Source: Sodiomyces alkalinus F11 (lineage: Eukaryota > Ascomycota > Sordariomycetes > Glomerellales > Plectosphaerellaceae). From it: a DNA stretch of 64,000 bases. Below are positions 47,218 to 59,079 of this stretch, one piece after another; position 1 is the first letter of the stretch, and each line of letters opens with the position of its first letter. Location of the stretch: positions 5,302,308 through 5,366,307 of the forward strand of contig NW_021167079.1 in the NCBI RefSeq assembly GCF_003711515.1. Direction: 5' to 3'. The notes beneath the pieces are model-generated. The model was not told where the DNA came from and searched no databases. It saw only the letters and a list, made by a program, of their open reading frames with translations. Both the position numbers and the translations under genes were made by a program.

Positions 47218-50200
47218 ATGATTTGGTATCTCCTCTATCCTTTTCGAGGGCATGTCCACCCCGGCGTACACCTTGCGTGAAGAAACCTGGCCCTTCCATG
47301 TTCTCTGTGGCTGATGCGTTTTTCCTTTCTGGCTGATAGAACTACCGAAGTCCCTGCTCTTGCTCCGAATCATCCTTGTCGTCGGGCCTGCTCTCGGTAT
47401 GGTGCATACGCTGCCCATCATGTCATCACGTCTTTGCTCGTCTCCTCGGCCGTCGCCGCCATCCTCATCTATCCATTCCCGTTTCTGTACAGTTCCGACT
47501 TCATCAATGGAGCATCCAACCTGCCCCATCACGTCTGGACCTTGGCTCAGCCCCTAGACAAGCCCGACGCCGAGCCGGACGTTGTCATGCGCTCCATCTG
47601 GGTTCACGGGAATTATATGCGGGCTCTGGATCGCGAAATCCTCCTAGGTGCCCTCCACCTGCAGGACGAGCTGTTGGGCCCGACCGACTACTTCGACCCC
47701 AGGAGTCCGAATGCCAAAGTGCTACTTCAGGACCCCAAGGGCGTTGATCTCGCCCCCGAGGTCCGCGACGCCTTTCACGTCGTCAATGGCCTGACCAATC
47801 AGTCCTGGTTCTTCCAGTCGCCTTTGCAGTACTGGTCCTGCTCAGCAGACCTCATCAATGCCGACCACCATATCGTGGCCACCGTCAATGAAAGGAAGAA
47901 CCAACCCACGTCGGTCAATGTTACCCTGAGGCACTCCATCGTCTTCAGTGGGAAACGCTTCGAAGACCGGCGGCTCCTGGCTGCCGATGCCCTCGTCATC
48001 ACACTCATACACTGCCGCGATTCTCCCGTCGGTCTCCAGTGGGAGAGAAAGGCCGCGGCTCTGGCCACTCAAATGACAGATAAGTGGACCATTTACCCGG
48101 CTGACGGCCGAAGCGTGTCAAGCCAGCTATATGAATTTCAGTTCCGTCCCATGTCGGTCCAGGACAAAGTGATCCTCGGCCTCGCATACGTCCTAGCAAT
48201 CCTCTACTTCCTCGTGAGCATGTCGAAGCTTAGGGCTGTCAAGTCCAAACTGGGGCTTTTCGTTACCGTCTGGGTCCAGATCGTCATGTCCATTCTGTCC
48301 AGCTTTACCATCTGTGCCATCTTCAATGTTGACCTTTCCCGGATACCCCAGCCGGCTTACCCACTCGTCGTCTTGTCGATGAGCCTGGAGAATATCTTCA
48401 GGCTCATAAACGCCGTCATAGCCACGCCGTCCGAGAACAGCACCAGCAGTCGTATAGGCTACGCCTTTGGCGAGACAGCCCACGTAGCTTTCATCAGCTC
48501 GACCCAAAACGTCCTCATCCTCTGGGGGCTAGCCAAAGTCGCCTCTCCAGGCGTGTCGGCTTTCTGCACCTTCGCCGCCATCGGCATCATCTTCGACTTT
48601 TTTTACCTGTCGACCTTCTTTCTCTCAGTTCTCGGGGTCGATGTTCGGAGAACCGAGCTCAGCGATGCCTTGGAGAAGGCGTCGTCACCGTCATCATCCC
48701 GCTTGGATCGACATCGCAGCGATTCTACCCCCTGCCCCAGCTGGACGGAAGCAATGTTTCAGGGCAAGGTCGCCATGTCCACGCGCATTGCTGGAACCGT
48801 CATCATGATAAACTTTGTGCTTGTTGCGCAATGGCATTTCTTCGAGGACGCGTCCGTGTTCCGCGTCATCGGGAGCTTCTTCAACATCCCAGAGAATAGC
48901 AGCGCCTTGCAGAAATGGAAGGAGTCGTTACCGGTAGAAATCCACCAGGCTAGGAGCCCCATGTCGTGGCTTCGAATGCAGGATCACGACACGGCGAGGG
49001 AAGTCATAAACGTAATCAAGCCGTGGGCTCATAGTTATGTTGCCCAGGTGTACGAACCCATCGTCTTCGTCCTCCGAGGTGCGGACAGAACTCCTGGCAA
49101 CCAGGAGCGGTATTTGCTGCCGGCTGTGTATGACTTTCTCGATCACCACTTGACGCGATTTTTCGTCACCGTCTTGTTCATCCTGGCAGGGCTTCGGTTG
49201 TTGATGAATTATTTGTTGTGGGAAGAGGATGCGGAATCCCAGCCTGCTCCTTATGGTTCCGACGACGAGCCGCTCATGTCGGTCAACTCGTTGACGGGGG
49301 GGCATGATCTGGATGTCGTCCTTCTGACTGCTACTGTCAAAGGCCATATTGTGTCCGTTGGTCTCGATCGAACCATTCGACTCTGGAATGTTCGGTCTGG
49401 CACCAAGAAGTATACTCTGACCGAAATCGCCAGTCCTCACCATGATCCCTTTCCTATCCTAGCCTGTGCAATTGATGACAATTGTCACTGGCTGGCTCTT
49501 CTCTCACCAGGTCGCGTTCAACTTTGGAACCTCTACAGTCAGCAATGGGCCCCATCCATCCCCGTCGATACCAACGGCCAGAAGCCGCAGGCATTCTTCT
49601 TCGGCCTCCCTAGTTCCCATCCTGTGCCCCCTCTACTGGTGGTGCGTCGGTCCGGTCTTGCGACACGACTCACAGCTCAAGACCGAGGCTCGACCGACTT
49701 TGTCATCTGCAAAAGCCCTCTCGTCTCTGCCGAGCCTCTCGTCACCATAGGTACCGTGGTCTTCTTATCCCCCCCCCCCTTTTTTTGGTGCGTATTACAC
49801 TAACGTTTCGGTAGCGGAGGACTCTCGCTCACTGGAGCTATCGATTCTCACTGCATCTAGAAAGGGATGTATCCACGTGGCAACGCATCATGGCCATGGT
49901 GATTGGACGTCTGAGGCTCTCGGCGATACTCTTGAACACCATGATGCCTCTCAAGTCGTTCCGCTCCCGGATTTGGATTGCTTCTTGATCGCTCGGCAAA
50001 GTTCGGTAGATCTAATGGATGGCAAGAGGAACTACCTCATTCACACCTTTCACACACAACCCATCCGGCCACGTACTCTGCGATACTTCCATTCCGCGCG
50101 TAGGAAACCGCAATGCAGTTCGGTGGGACTCCGGTGGTTCGGACTTGCCTACGACCACGCCGAGACCGGCGACTGCATCATCCAAACCTATACCCCGACA

Positions 50201-50767
50201 GTGGAAGGAGATCTTATCTGCTTCCGAGATCCCGCCATCCCACCGAGCCAAACCTGCTGTGACTGGTCAGAAACGGACGTGGCGGAGAGGAAGATCGTCA
50301 ACCCTGGCACTTGGATGGCGCTCCCTAACGGCTCGGTCGTTGGGGTCAGGCAGAATATCCCGCCGTCTCGGCCGCCAAGCCGAGATTGGTTTTCCGGCCA
50401 CCCAGGGTTGCGACGCCGGATCTACGAGCCCCACAAGAGCGAATGGAAGCCGAAGTGGCCCGACACGTGGGAAGTCTGGGTTGCTATGCAATCTGGTCGG
50501 GGCGAGATCTACGAGACGGCTCCACTCGACGCCGACAACGATAGCGGGAATCATCTTATGGTTTCGGGTCTTGGGCCCATGGTCCAGGCTGGCACGTCTT
50601 CTGTCGTCGTTGGGTTCGGCAACATTCTGAAGCTCATCACAGTTGGGCACGAGAGGTTCGAGCTGGGCCGGACCTCGGCGAGGGGAGAGGAGGTCTTGAA
50701 TCTCGGTAGCCGCAGACGGCGGCCGGGCAATGCGGCCTCAAAGTCGAGAGCGAACTCTCGCCCGTGA
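47218..50767 (+). CDS. SREBP cleavage-activating protein (SCAP), sterol sensor
   Basis: Three exons: 47218-47249, 47340-49750, 49815-50767, giving 1131 residues. Exon 1 encodes MIWYLLYPFR and ends GG; intron 1 has a GC donor (GCATGT) and restores PFRGTTEVPALAPNHP. The N-terminal membrane span (VITSLLVSSAVAAILIYPF) precedes a lumenal loop with possible N-glycosylation sites, then the sterol-sensing domain at about 285-450 (VILGLAYVLAILYFLVSM, IGYAFGETAHVAF). C-terminal WD40-like repeats begin near 660 (VSVGLDRTIRLWNVRSG). SCAP escorts SREBP from ER to Golgi when sterols or oxygen are low, allowing its cleavage; in fungi it supports sterol synthesis and hypoxic growth. Confidence 0.93.
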
Positions 50768-51459
50768 GGGATACGGGAGGAGAATTACCGGTTGCGTCAA
50801 GGGTCGCACTTTTCTTCTTCCTTTTCTGCCCCTTCCCTTTCTCGCATATGATACGGTTTATACCCATTACCCGTCTCCTTTTTCTTTTCTCGAGGTGATG
50901 TCTCTGGTCGGTGTCGGGTTTCAAAGACGAGGGCCACATATTTGGACGAATGATGGATACACGCATGGTTTCGTGTAGTAGATGGTAGAAAATGGGCTTG
51001 GCATCTCTCGGGGAGTTTGGCGCCAGTGGAACAAGAGCTGGGACGTACACAACTTTATCCAAACATGATCTGATGAAAATGCACATTTAATGTAATATAA
51101 AAAAACCATGCTTCTCTTACGCATCTTTTGGGCGACCCAGCGCCGCCTAGTCATACCGATTTGAATCGCCACGGTTAGTTGCTTCTTGTCAGTCTCTCAT
51201 GAGGCCGGGAATCACGAAAGTCAATGGCACACTGGGCATACTGCCCACGGTATCCCTTCCAGTTTATTCCTCCTGTCCATTGTCGAAGTAGAGCCCGAGC
51301 TGAAAATTCTAGAACTGTGCTGTGTCCCCTTTTTGTTTCTCTCTTTCTTTTCTTTTTGCCTTCCCTTTTTATTTATCCCCCCCTTGCTTATTCCTTCGAT
51401 ATGCAACCACCTTGTCTTTCCATGTCTCTCCCCTCCCCCCTCCCCCCTGTTCCCAGTCT
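50768..51459. other. Convergent spacer after SCAP
   Basis: About 690 bp with TTTTCTTT-type pyrimidine tracts, 3' flanks only; no gene seen. Confidence 0.4.
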
Positions 51460-51660
51460 TTAGTCGCCCCGCCGCCGCTTCGCTGGGAACTTATCGGGGA
51501 ACCACATGATACACTCATCGCATGCCTCTTCGAGGTGGATGGTATGCCAAATCTGACGCTTGGAGCAAGGCTTCTGGATCAGGCTTGCAGGATGGCAGAA
51601 ACGGGCGAAGGCGAAAGTGAGGTGTTTGCAGACGAAAACGTGAGCGTAGTACTGACACAT
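51460..51660 (-). CDS. Small Cys-rich conserved fungal protein
   Basis: Intronless, 66 residues. It reads MCQYYAHVFVCKHLTFAFAR, then FCHPASLIQKPC, IWHTI and EACDECIMWFPD, with a basic tail KRRRGD. Six cysteines and spaced histidines (C..YYAH..CKH, FC, PC, C..C) suggest a small zinc-binding or disulfide-linked fold. I recall similar short proteins from other filamentous ascomycetes but no function. The start at 51660 is chosen because it opens the conserved block; the open frame extends 80 codons further upstream without conservation. No signal peptide. Confidence 0.6.
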   Translation of the reverse strand: MCQYYAHVFVCKHLTFAFARFCHPASLIQKPCSKRQIWHTIHLEEACDECIMWFPDKFPAKRRRGD

Positions 51661-54182
51661 GGCGACGCCTGTGAGTAGAGCGACAGAGTGATATGAGATA
51701 TTAGGGGATTTTTTTTGGGTTAGATGGATCCTTTCGATCAGCGGAGATCGGACTGTCTCTATGTAATCGTCGATGTGCTCGTGGCCACTTCCCAGCGTCG
51801 TTTTCTTTCTGAGCCGGACAGCCTGCTGCAATGGCTTTTCGTCGCGTAGGCAGGCCCTTCTGGGTCCAGATATCAGACCCCCTGCGCTAGGGCACGGCAA
51901 TAAATTCGTTCAAGATTTTTGGGGGATTGGGCGAGTGGCAGGGTTGTAAGAACTGTATTCCGCGGAGTGAACAGGCCCCTCGGATTTGTAGAAAAGGCAA
52001 GAGAAAGGCAAGAGAAAGGAGCGTTCGATACCAAGGTGGGCTCGGTGTTTGAAGTAGAAGCAAAGGAGTGTTGTTCAAGTCGGTAGACAAGATTGGTCTA
52101 GTATCTAGACTACGGAGAAACAAAATGCTGGTGTTTGTAGGGACTCGAATAGGCACCCCGGCAGACAGAGGATTCGGCGACCCCTTCATTATAACACGGA
52201 ATGCTACCACGAGACTCAACAAGCAGCCCCTCAACGAGGGAGCCAGATGGCCGGCTTTGGGAATACATAGTGTTGGACACATGGGAGATAGGAGACACTG
52301 TCGGTTTCTCACATCCTATCAAGAAACAGCACGAAATTGTTTGCAAGCTGTGGGCAGCCATGGTTGTGAGGCTGCGAGCCGGCACAATGGTTGATAGCGA
52401 GGCTCAGAAATTGGGGAATGCCGCCTTGCTTGTTGGTACGTGGGAGAAGAACGCTCCAAATAGGATCGAGGTTTCTGCAGAATGCCTTTCGGGCCCTTGT
52501 TTGCTCTTCCCGTCTGTGGACAAACGACATCGCGAGAGGAGGCGATTCTAATCAGATCCCCTGTGGCCGAGTGAGGCTGAAGACGACGACGGCAGGCACT
52601 TCGACGATGTGGTCTCGCAAATTAGGTCCGACGTGAGGCTACCCGAGAAACCTCCTAAGATAGCCACATACAGAGAGGATATTGGTCAGTCAGTGGCAGG
52701 CTACGTCCCTTTTCGTGGACTGGACATCGTTGGACGAGCTTTTCCCTCTGTGACACTCGCCGATAACGATTCCGAGAGAACGTCCCCAACACTTCGGGCT
52801 GCAGGGTCTGCGAGGAGACGACGGTTGATGTCGGGGGTGGTGCTGTACAGCCGAGTTTGCTATCTTGGGTTTCAGTGTGTCGGGCAGAAGTATTGCGGTG
52901 ATTTTGATCAGGTTGAAGGACGGTTGAGGAGAGAAGAAGTGAAGGAGACATCAAGAATGATTGTGAAATCAGCCTACAGGCTTTTGACGTGGAATGCCGT
53001 GTAACTCCGGGTGTCTGGCTGCCAGAGACTTTGTTGGTCTCGTCCGGGTTGGGGGACACATGTTCGCGGGTGCCGAGTAATTACCTTGAGTCGCAAAACC
53101 GTGTAACATGGCTGTTGTCAGGCAAAGCTGCCCAGTACGAAGCTTCGTGTATCCGTAGGTATGAGGGCGATGTTGCCTCTGGGAAGAAGTTGACCATCAT
53201 TGGACAAGCGCAGGCGCAGGCCCAACCTGTGGGCAGTGACAGTAGGTGCTCCTGAAACTCGGACTCGAGACCAGCGAAAGGAGGCGAAGCGAAGCGAAGC
53301 TAACGCACCAGAAATGCTCGCGTGGGCAGTGGTAGGTAATACGTAGCTACGGATACGCATCCGTACATCGTAACGGCCATCGTAACGGCCGGAGAGAGTG
53401 CAACCAATGCCGCACGCCCCACTATCCTCCTTCGAGTTTGTGTTTGTGTGCGCACTACGTTGTAAGTGTCCATCGGTTCATCCGCACGTATGGAGTATTA
53501 CCTGGTCTCACCGCCACTTCGGACGAGTTGCCCTGGCCCGGTACGTTCCCACTTCGATACCGAGGCGTGCAGCAAGTGAGGTGCTGCGTGAGTGGCCACT
53601 CAGATAATCACTCGAACTCTGGCCTACACGATTGGCTCACCTCTGACCATCGGCCGAAGGAGATTGACCCTGGGAGACAAACGACGCGACGTAAACATGA
53701 TGGATGAAACTTGGCAAGGTGAAGACATAGCGGTCTCCTGGAAGGCGACCAGATGCCGAAGGCAGCCTCCAGAGTGAACCGTCTTAAGAAGTATTAGTGT
53801 AGTCGCCAATCGACACCTGGCAGAAAAGATGACGACGATGATGATACACGACCCCACGTTATAGCCAGAGTCGGTCGATCGGAAGGTGGTCAAAGACCCT
53901 TCACGGAATCCAGGTATAAAAAAAAATATATATAAAAAGGGAAGCCTTTAGATCTGGAGCCAGGTTAAGGACCTTCTTCGAATTCGCCAACCAACTGAAG
54001 GAAGGACGGGATGAGCGAGACGCTGATGGTGAGCGTCACGCTTTTTTCCCTTTGAAAAGTGCGGTGGCTGGGAGTTCGTTGTCGGTGGTCTCCAGAACTG
54101 GCCTCCAAGGCTCAGCCAGAATAGCGCGTCATAGTCGCGTTGCCTTCGGGTGGTGACTTGAGGACAGCGTGGAGGTGGAGAA

Positions 54183-54325
54183 CTCCGTACGTACTTCCGG
54201 ATACAGATGGCACGTAATGCAGGTACCTGCGGAGTATACTCCGTATGTATGGAGTACCTACCAGTAGTAAGAGAAGTACGGTACGGATACCCTTTAATTA
54301 CTCCATAAGGTACTCCGTTCGCTTG
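54183..54325. repeat. Cluster of TACTCCGTA palindromes
   Basis: Several ACTCCGTA/TACGGAGT half-sites in about 140 bp, including a perfect palindrome CGGAGTATACTCCG at 54230-54243. Confidence 0.7.
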
Positions 54326-55612
54326 AGTGGCAGACGATATCTTTTCCACTGACTTGTTTCGCATGTGAATCTTGGGGTTTCCCACTATGAACCAAAAAGA
54401 GATGATATGGGACCGTTTAACCGTTACAGTCGTTGTAGCAAGAGGGCGCTCTCTATTGTTCGAGGACGTCCCACAATGCAACATCGCGTCGTGTTACAAG
54501 AGAGATAAGCGCAACATTCCGTCTTCTACCTTACCTGTGCCCATGTAAGTTAGCATCAGGTGCAGTCGCTGGATAGAATACGAGTGTCCAAATATAAACG
54601 TGATTAGAGCTAAAAGAGAAACGTAATAATAGACGATGCCTATGAGTGGTTCAGAGTCGATCCAAAAGATCCAAGGATGAAGTGGGTATCAGGACTTCCA
54701 TAACTTCCCCCGTTGTATACCTAAGGTACCTTACTGTGGGACACGAGAAAGTATTTCGTCCCTCATTCTAAGGTACATGACTTGTATCCTGTGCGGCCTT
54801 CCATCTCACAAACAGGCCTAAACATAGACACATTGGAGTATTTGTATATCCAAAATATCCCTACAGCCTTAGTTTTTATTATAGGTGTAAGACATGTTCG
54901 TTAATCATTCGTTTCCTAAGGTAAGGGCGGAAAATGTTCAATCAGAGACCTCATTAGTCCAGATACATCGTTCAAACATGGAGTCCGAGTTACGAGTATA
55001 GGTAATGTACAGTACAGTGCTGTGGCTGGTGAGTTGTCATTTCGTACGAAAAGGTACGTATTCCTTAGTGTGGATCTGGTTCGTCCCGGTTGATCCTCAA
55101 CCTCCGACCTAACGTTTCGACCAATTGAATCGATCTTCGCCGTTCATCAGTGGCTCAATCCCACAAAGCTACCCAGCCACCTAGCCACCCAGCCACCCAG
55201 CCAGCTCTTTGGGATCCTTTTCATCTCTTTGACACGCACGCGCCTCCATCGCGCAAACGAAACGGTGGGTGGACAACTCATCGTGCATCTTTCCGGTTTT
55301 CAGGTTCTGTTCTCTGGGCCCAACAGCAGCCCTAATACTTTGTGCTCCGTACGGATGTACTCGGCGACACCCTTCGACATCATTGTTGTTTCTATGTTGA
55401 GGGCCTTTTCACCGACCTCATCGTACTATTCTCGACCATCAAAGCTCCTCCTCCTGCCGGCAAAGGGTCTCTGCTGTTAGCGGTCTTATATATATGCATT
55501 CTCTTTTACCTGGGCCGTTTGCTGTTCCGTGCTTTCGATTAAACGCATCGATTTCTCCTGTCAACAACCTCTGGTTCCGATCGCCTGCAGCGCCTGGGTC
55601 CTCGTCTATCCG

Positions 55613-55640
55613 TCTCTCTCTCTCTCTCTCTCTCTCTCAC
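55613..55640 (+). repeat. (TC)14 microsatellite in presumed 5' leader
   Basis: An uninterrupted TC dinucleotide run within a CT-rich leader upstream of the 14-3-3-like gene. Confidence 0.9.
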
Positions 55641-56760
55641 ATTCACGTTCGTTCACCCAGACTTCATCCGCCAGGGTCCCACATTCGTTCATGCACAATA
55701 TCTCCACGCCCGGTCCTTTTTTTCCCTTTCGACCCAATCCTCGCCTCCCTGCTACGACTGAGCTTGACGCACGCTGCAGCTCCCTCTCCGGTTGCCGCCG
55801 CCGCGCCTCCTTTACCATACATGTACTAATTATTACTTACATGCACCTCAGGAGGATCTTGCTTCCAAGCCCTCCCGCACTTTTCTGCTGTGCTCGCTCA
55901 GGGCTCCTGGTTCTTGATGCTGCTGCTGGGCCCCTGCCCCCACCGCCATTCATCATTACCTACTCGACCTTCGGTTTTTGAATTGGCTTCCACTTGCTCC
56001 TAGCGCCGCCGCCTGAGATGCCTTCATCAATGTCCTAGAAGTCGTAGATGGCCCAGCGCCGTCGTCGTACCTCATATCCTCGTCATCTTGGAGGCCCGGG
56101 CCCTGCCGGCTTTTTTCGATTTTATTTTTATTTTTGCCTGCCACCAATTCGAACCCCTAGCCACTTGATCCTTCTTCCTGAGCAACGAAGGTCGCTCCCA
56201 GACTCAACTCTAATAATCTCACCGCCTCAGTTATTATCTCTCACGACACTCGCTTTCCTTCGAGGCAAGCAAGGTTTCCGCGCTCATCCCATATCCCAGC
56301 GATACCTATCTCGCTCGACCGGACCAATCGTCCTTGGAGGCCATTTTTTCGGTTACTCTTCGATCATTCCGCCTCTCCCAAAACGTCGAAATGCTTTCAG
56401 TCCTGCAAAGCTCTCACCCCCTGACGTATCTACCCCTAACCACCATCATCACCTACTCCGGCCCTCGTCATTTCAGTCCTGGGCCGTCCCCCCCTGACCG
56501 GTCGCTCGAGAGTGTACTCTTCGTCTAGCATAACCCTTTTTTTTTTGTTTCTTTTTTTTTGTTTTTTGCGGCGGGCGATTTTGCACTCAGTTCAGCCATC
56601 CTAATCTTCACTGCGATCGTTCTCGCCGTCCAACATACCAACCGGTTGGGTTGTCACTATTTCCTTTGGACGCTTTCAAGACAATTCAGCCTGTTTTAGA
56701 GCGCCAAGTGTATCCCAGTCTATTCCCGGTTCTCGCGACTGGTGTCACTCTGCCGGCTTG

Positions 56761-57729
56761 ATGGCTTCTTCAGAGGTTGATCAGAAGTTCCTCGGCAAAC
56801 TGGCCAAGAATGTCGAGGCAACCAATCCTTTACTGGCCTCCATGCTCTTTAAGATCCTGGGGCTGTCTATTAGCCTTGCAGAGCAACTTGTCAAGGCCAA
56901 AAAGCAACGTCGACCTGATCCTGTCCGCAGCCCTGAGTCTCTCGAGCTCATCTTCCACATCATCTGGCTGTCCCGCGAAGGTCTCGTTATGCTTCAACAA
57001 TACGTCATACCCATGGTCGGCAACTACCCAGAACTGAAAGTTCTAGCTTACAAGCTGCAAGCTTCGTTCTTCCACATCTTCGTCCTTTTCCACAACGACC
57101 CGCCGGTGTCGACAATGGGTATTGCAACGCCTGACTTGGCCGCCGGAATGGCTTCTCCGGGGTTCCCTCCCTTCGCCCCTTCAAGGACAGAGAAGGGCAA
57201 GGGCTTGGCGATTGAAGACGGATGGAACTCGTCACAGGGGTCTATACAGCCGACACATCCTCTAGAGGGAGGCCCTGTTGGGGCCCCGCCGGGACTCGCT
57301 CCTCCAGGAAGCGCCGTCTATCTTCCTGCCAGGTTTCTGAAGGAGCCGAAAAACTTTCTTCCAGAAGCCCACCAATATTTTAGGGAAGCCGTGGCCCTCG
57401 CCGACCAGTACCTCTGGGGCTCCCATTCTCTGCGGCTTTCTGTCAAGACGGAATACGCCGCGTTTATGTACGATTGCCTCCATGACGCCGAGGGGAGCCG
57501 CAGGTTAGCCAAGGACACAATCGCCGAGGTTTACGAGGCGACTGAAGGCATGGACGACGATATGTTTACCGACGCCTGCGAGCTTGTTACCGTCCTTGGG
57601 AGAATGATGAAACGAGGCCTGGGCTCCAGCAACACGTTGAGGAATAAAGGCCCCATCATCAGCTCTCCTCCGCCAACAGCTCCTCCCGCCGTGGCCGTGC
57701 CACCGCCTGGCATGGAGAATCCGATATGA
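56761..57729 (+). CDS. Divergent 14-3-3-like protein
   Basis: Intronless, 322 residues. The N-terminal half is helical (FLGKLAKNVEATNPLLASM, LIFHIIWLSREGLVMLQQY). A Gly/Pro-rich linker at about 120-200 follows, and the C-terminal half has YFREAVALADQYLWGSHSLR, LSVKTEYAAFMYDCLHDAEG and RRLAKDTIAEVYEATEGMDD, which line up with helices 7-9 of 14-3-3 proteins. The phosphopeptide-binding Lys/Arg/Tyr set of canonical 14-3-3 is not clearly present, so binding ability is doubtful. The C-terminal tail is Pro-rich. This is not the canonical 14-3-3, which is far more conserved. Confidence 0.62.
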   Translation: MASSEVDQKFLGKLAKNVEATNPLLASMLFKILGLSISLAEQLVKAKKQRRPDPVRSPESLELIFHIIWLSREGLVMLQQYVIPMVGNYPELKVLAYKLQASFFHIFVLFHNDPPVSTMGIATPDLAAGMASPGFPPFAPSRTEKGKGLAIEDGWNSSQGSIQPTHPLEGGPVGAPPGLAPPGSAVYLPARFLKEPKNFLPEAHQYFREAVALADQYLWGSHSLRLSVKTEYAAFMYDCLHDAEGSRRLAKDTIAEVYEATEGMDDDMFTDACELVTVLGRMMKRGLGSSNTLRNKGPIISSPPPTAPPAVAVPPPGMENPI

Positions 57730-59079
57730 TCAAACGGGTCGAGTTTTGGGGGGAGGTTTTTCAGAATCGCTCCGTGCCACTGGGCTCATTCCATCTATGT
57801 CGTGGACAATCCACTGATGGATGTACACGACCGTCCTTCGCGTCGGAGTGTTTGAGAACTCTTGACTGCTCCTGCCATGTCAACCACTCGGGAGGATCGC
57901 ACTACCGCCACGCCGCCACCGATACCGACTCAAGGCCGGCTCCGGCGCGTCCCGACTTTATTTACAATGTATATCACGTTCTTGACCAGTGAATGAAAAC
58001 ACAAACGAAGCCCGCCCAAGCCAGGCAAGGCAGTCGGACTACTTCGATAATACAGCAACATCACATACTTGATTCCTAACAGCGCCTCATTTTGGAGAGA
58101 GGCCGGGATGGAGCATCTGCAGGGGCGCCTTGGAGTGGGTTGACCCAAAAGCATAGCGTGTTAAAGGGTTTTTCTTTGCCAGTCCCTGATTTGCACTTCT
58201 ATTGTATACCTTATGGACAAAATGTGGGCATGGTTCACCCACGTTCTTCTTTACTGCAAAATTGGCCCGTCTACCTATCAACTCATTCGGCGCCCTGCAC
58301 ATTTGGTTGTCAGAAGATATGCTTCTTTTTTTTTGGCTTTTAGTTTTTACTTTGTAATTTTTGTACAGATACCTTTTTGTTTGGCATCGCCCTGTATTCA
58401 AAGCACGTTAATTTTTGGCGGACCAGCTTCATTATTACCTTGGGATATACGCCAATGCAACCCAGCTTCCCAACTTTGTATCAAATATTGTATGTATTAT
58501 GTATTAAGGTAGGTTTTCTTTGCTGCGTACATGCACTAATACTTCCTTCCCACTTGCTTTTAGCCGCAGATTATAAAATGGGGGAGGAAGATAAAAGGCG
58601 CCCCGGTTGCCTGACATGTTGACCCTGGACCATCATCTCCCCATTTCCCAAAGTACAATCGATTCCCAAGAGGATCCCTCCCTCCTAGCAGGGCCGTTAT
58701 CCTGTTCTCACCCAAGACCCTCCCAGAACTGACAGGCATAGTAGTTTCGTGTCTCCAAAACCAGAGCCGTCTCCTCCTAAAATCGGCAAATAGCCCAACT
58801 CTGCAAATCCCCGTCGGGCAAAAGGCTGTCCCCATAGGAGAATGCAACTCAAGGGAGACAGGAGGGTGGAAGATGTCGAGAAGAAGGCTGAGTGATAGGA
58901 GCACGAAATCCCGCAAGATTCACATCACGACCACTGAATCTCTGCAAGCCGGGGGGGGGGGTTATCCGTAATATCACCGGGAGAGAAAAAGAGAGAAAAA
59001 GCAAAGAAAGAAAGACAAAGAAACAAGATGTTGACAGAGAGAGTCAAGTGAAGGGCATACAGGTCCCAGAGGATTCTTC
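57730..59079. other. Convergent intergenic region
   Basis: About 1.35 kb between a plus- and a minus-strand stop. It includes a purine-rich stretch near 58980-59030. No gene supported. Confidence 0.4.

Larger units (their letters stand above)
51661..56760. other. Long gene-poor region
   Basis: About 5.1 kb without a supported gene. It contains overlapping short frames on both strands, clusters of TACTCCGTA and CTAAGGTACC words (54180-54330 and 54715-54770), an A/T tract near 53920, and from about 55300 a CT-rich leader with a (TC)14 run at 55613-55640 that probably belongs to the 14-3-3-like gene. Confidence 0.5.
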
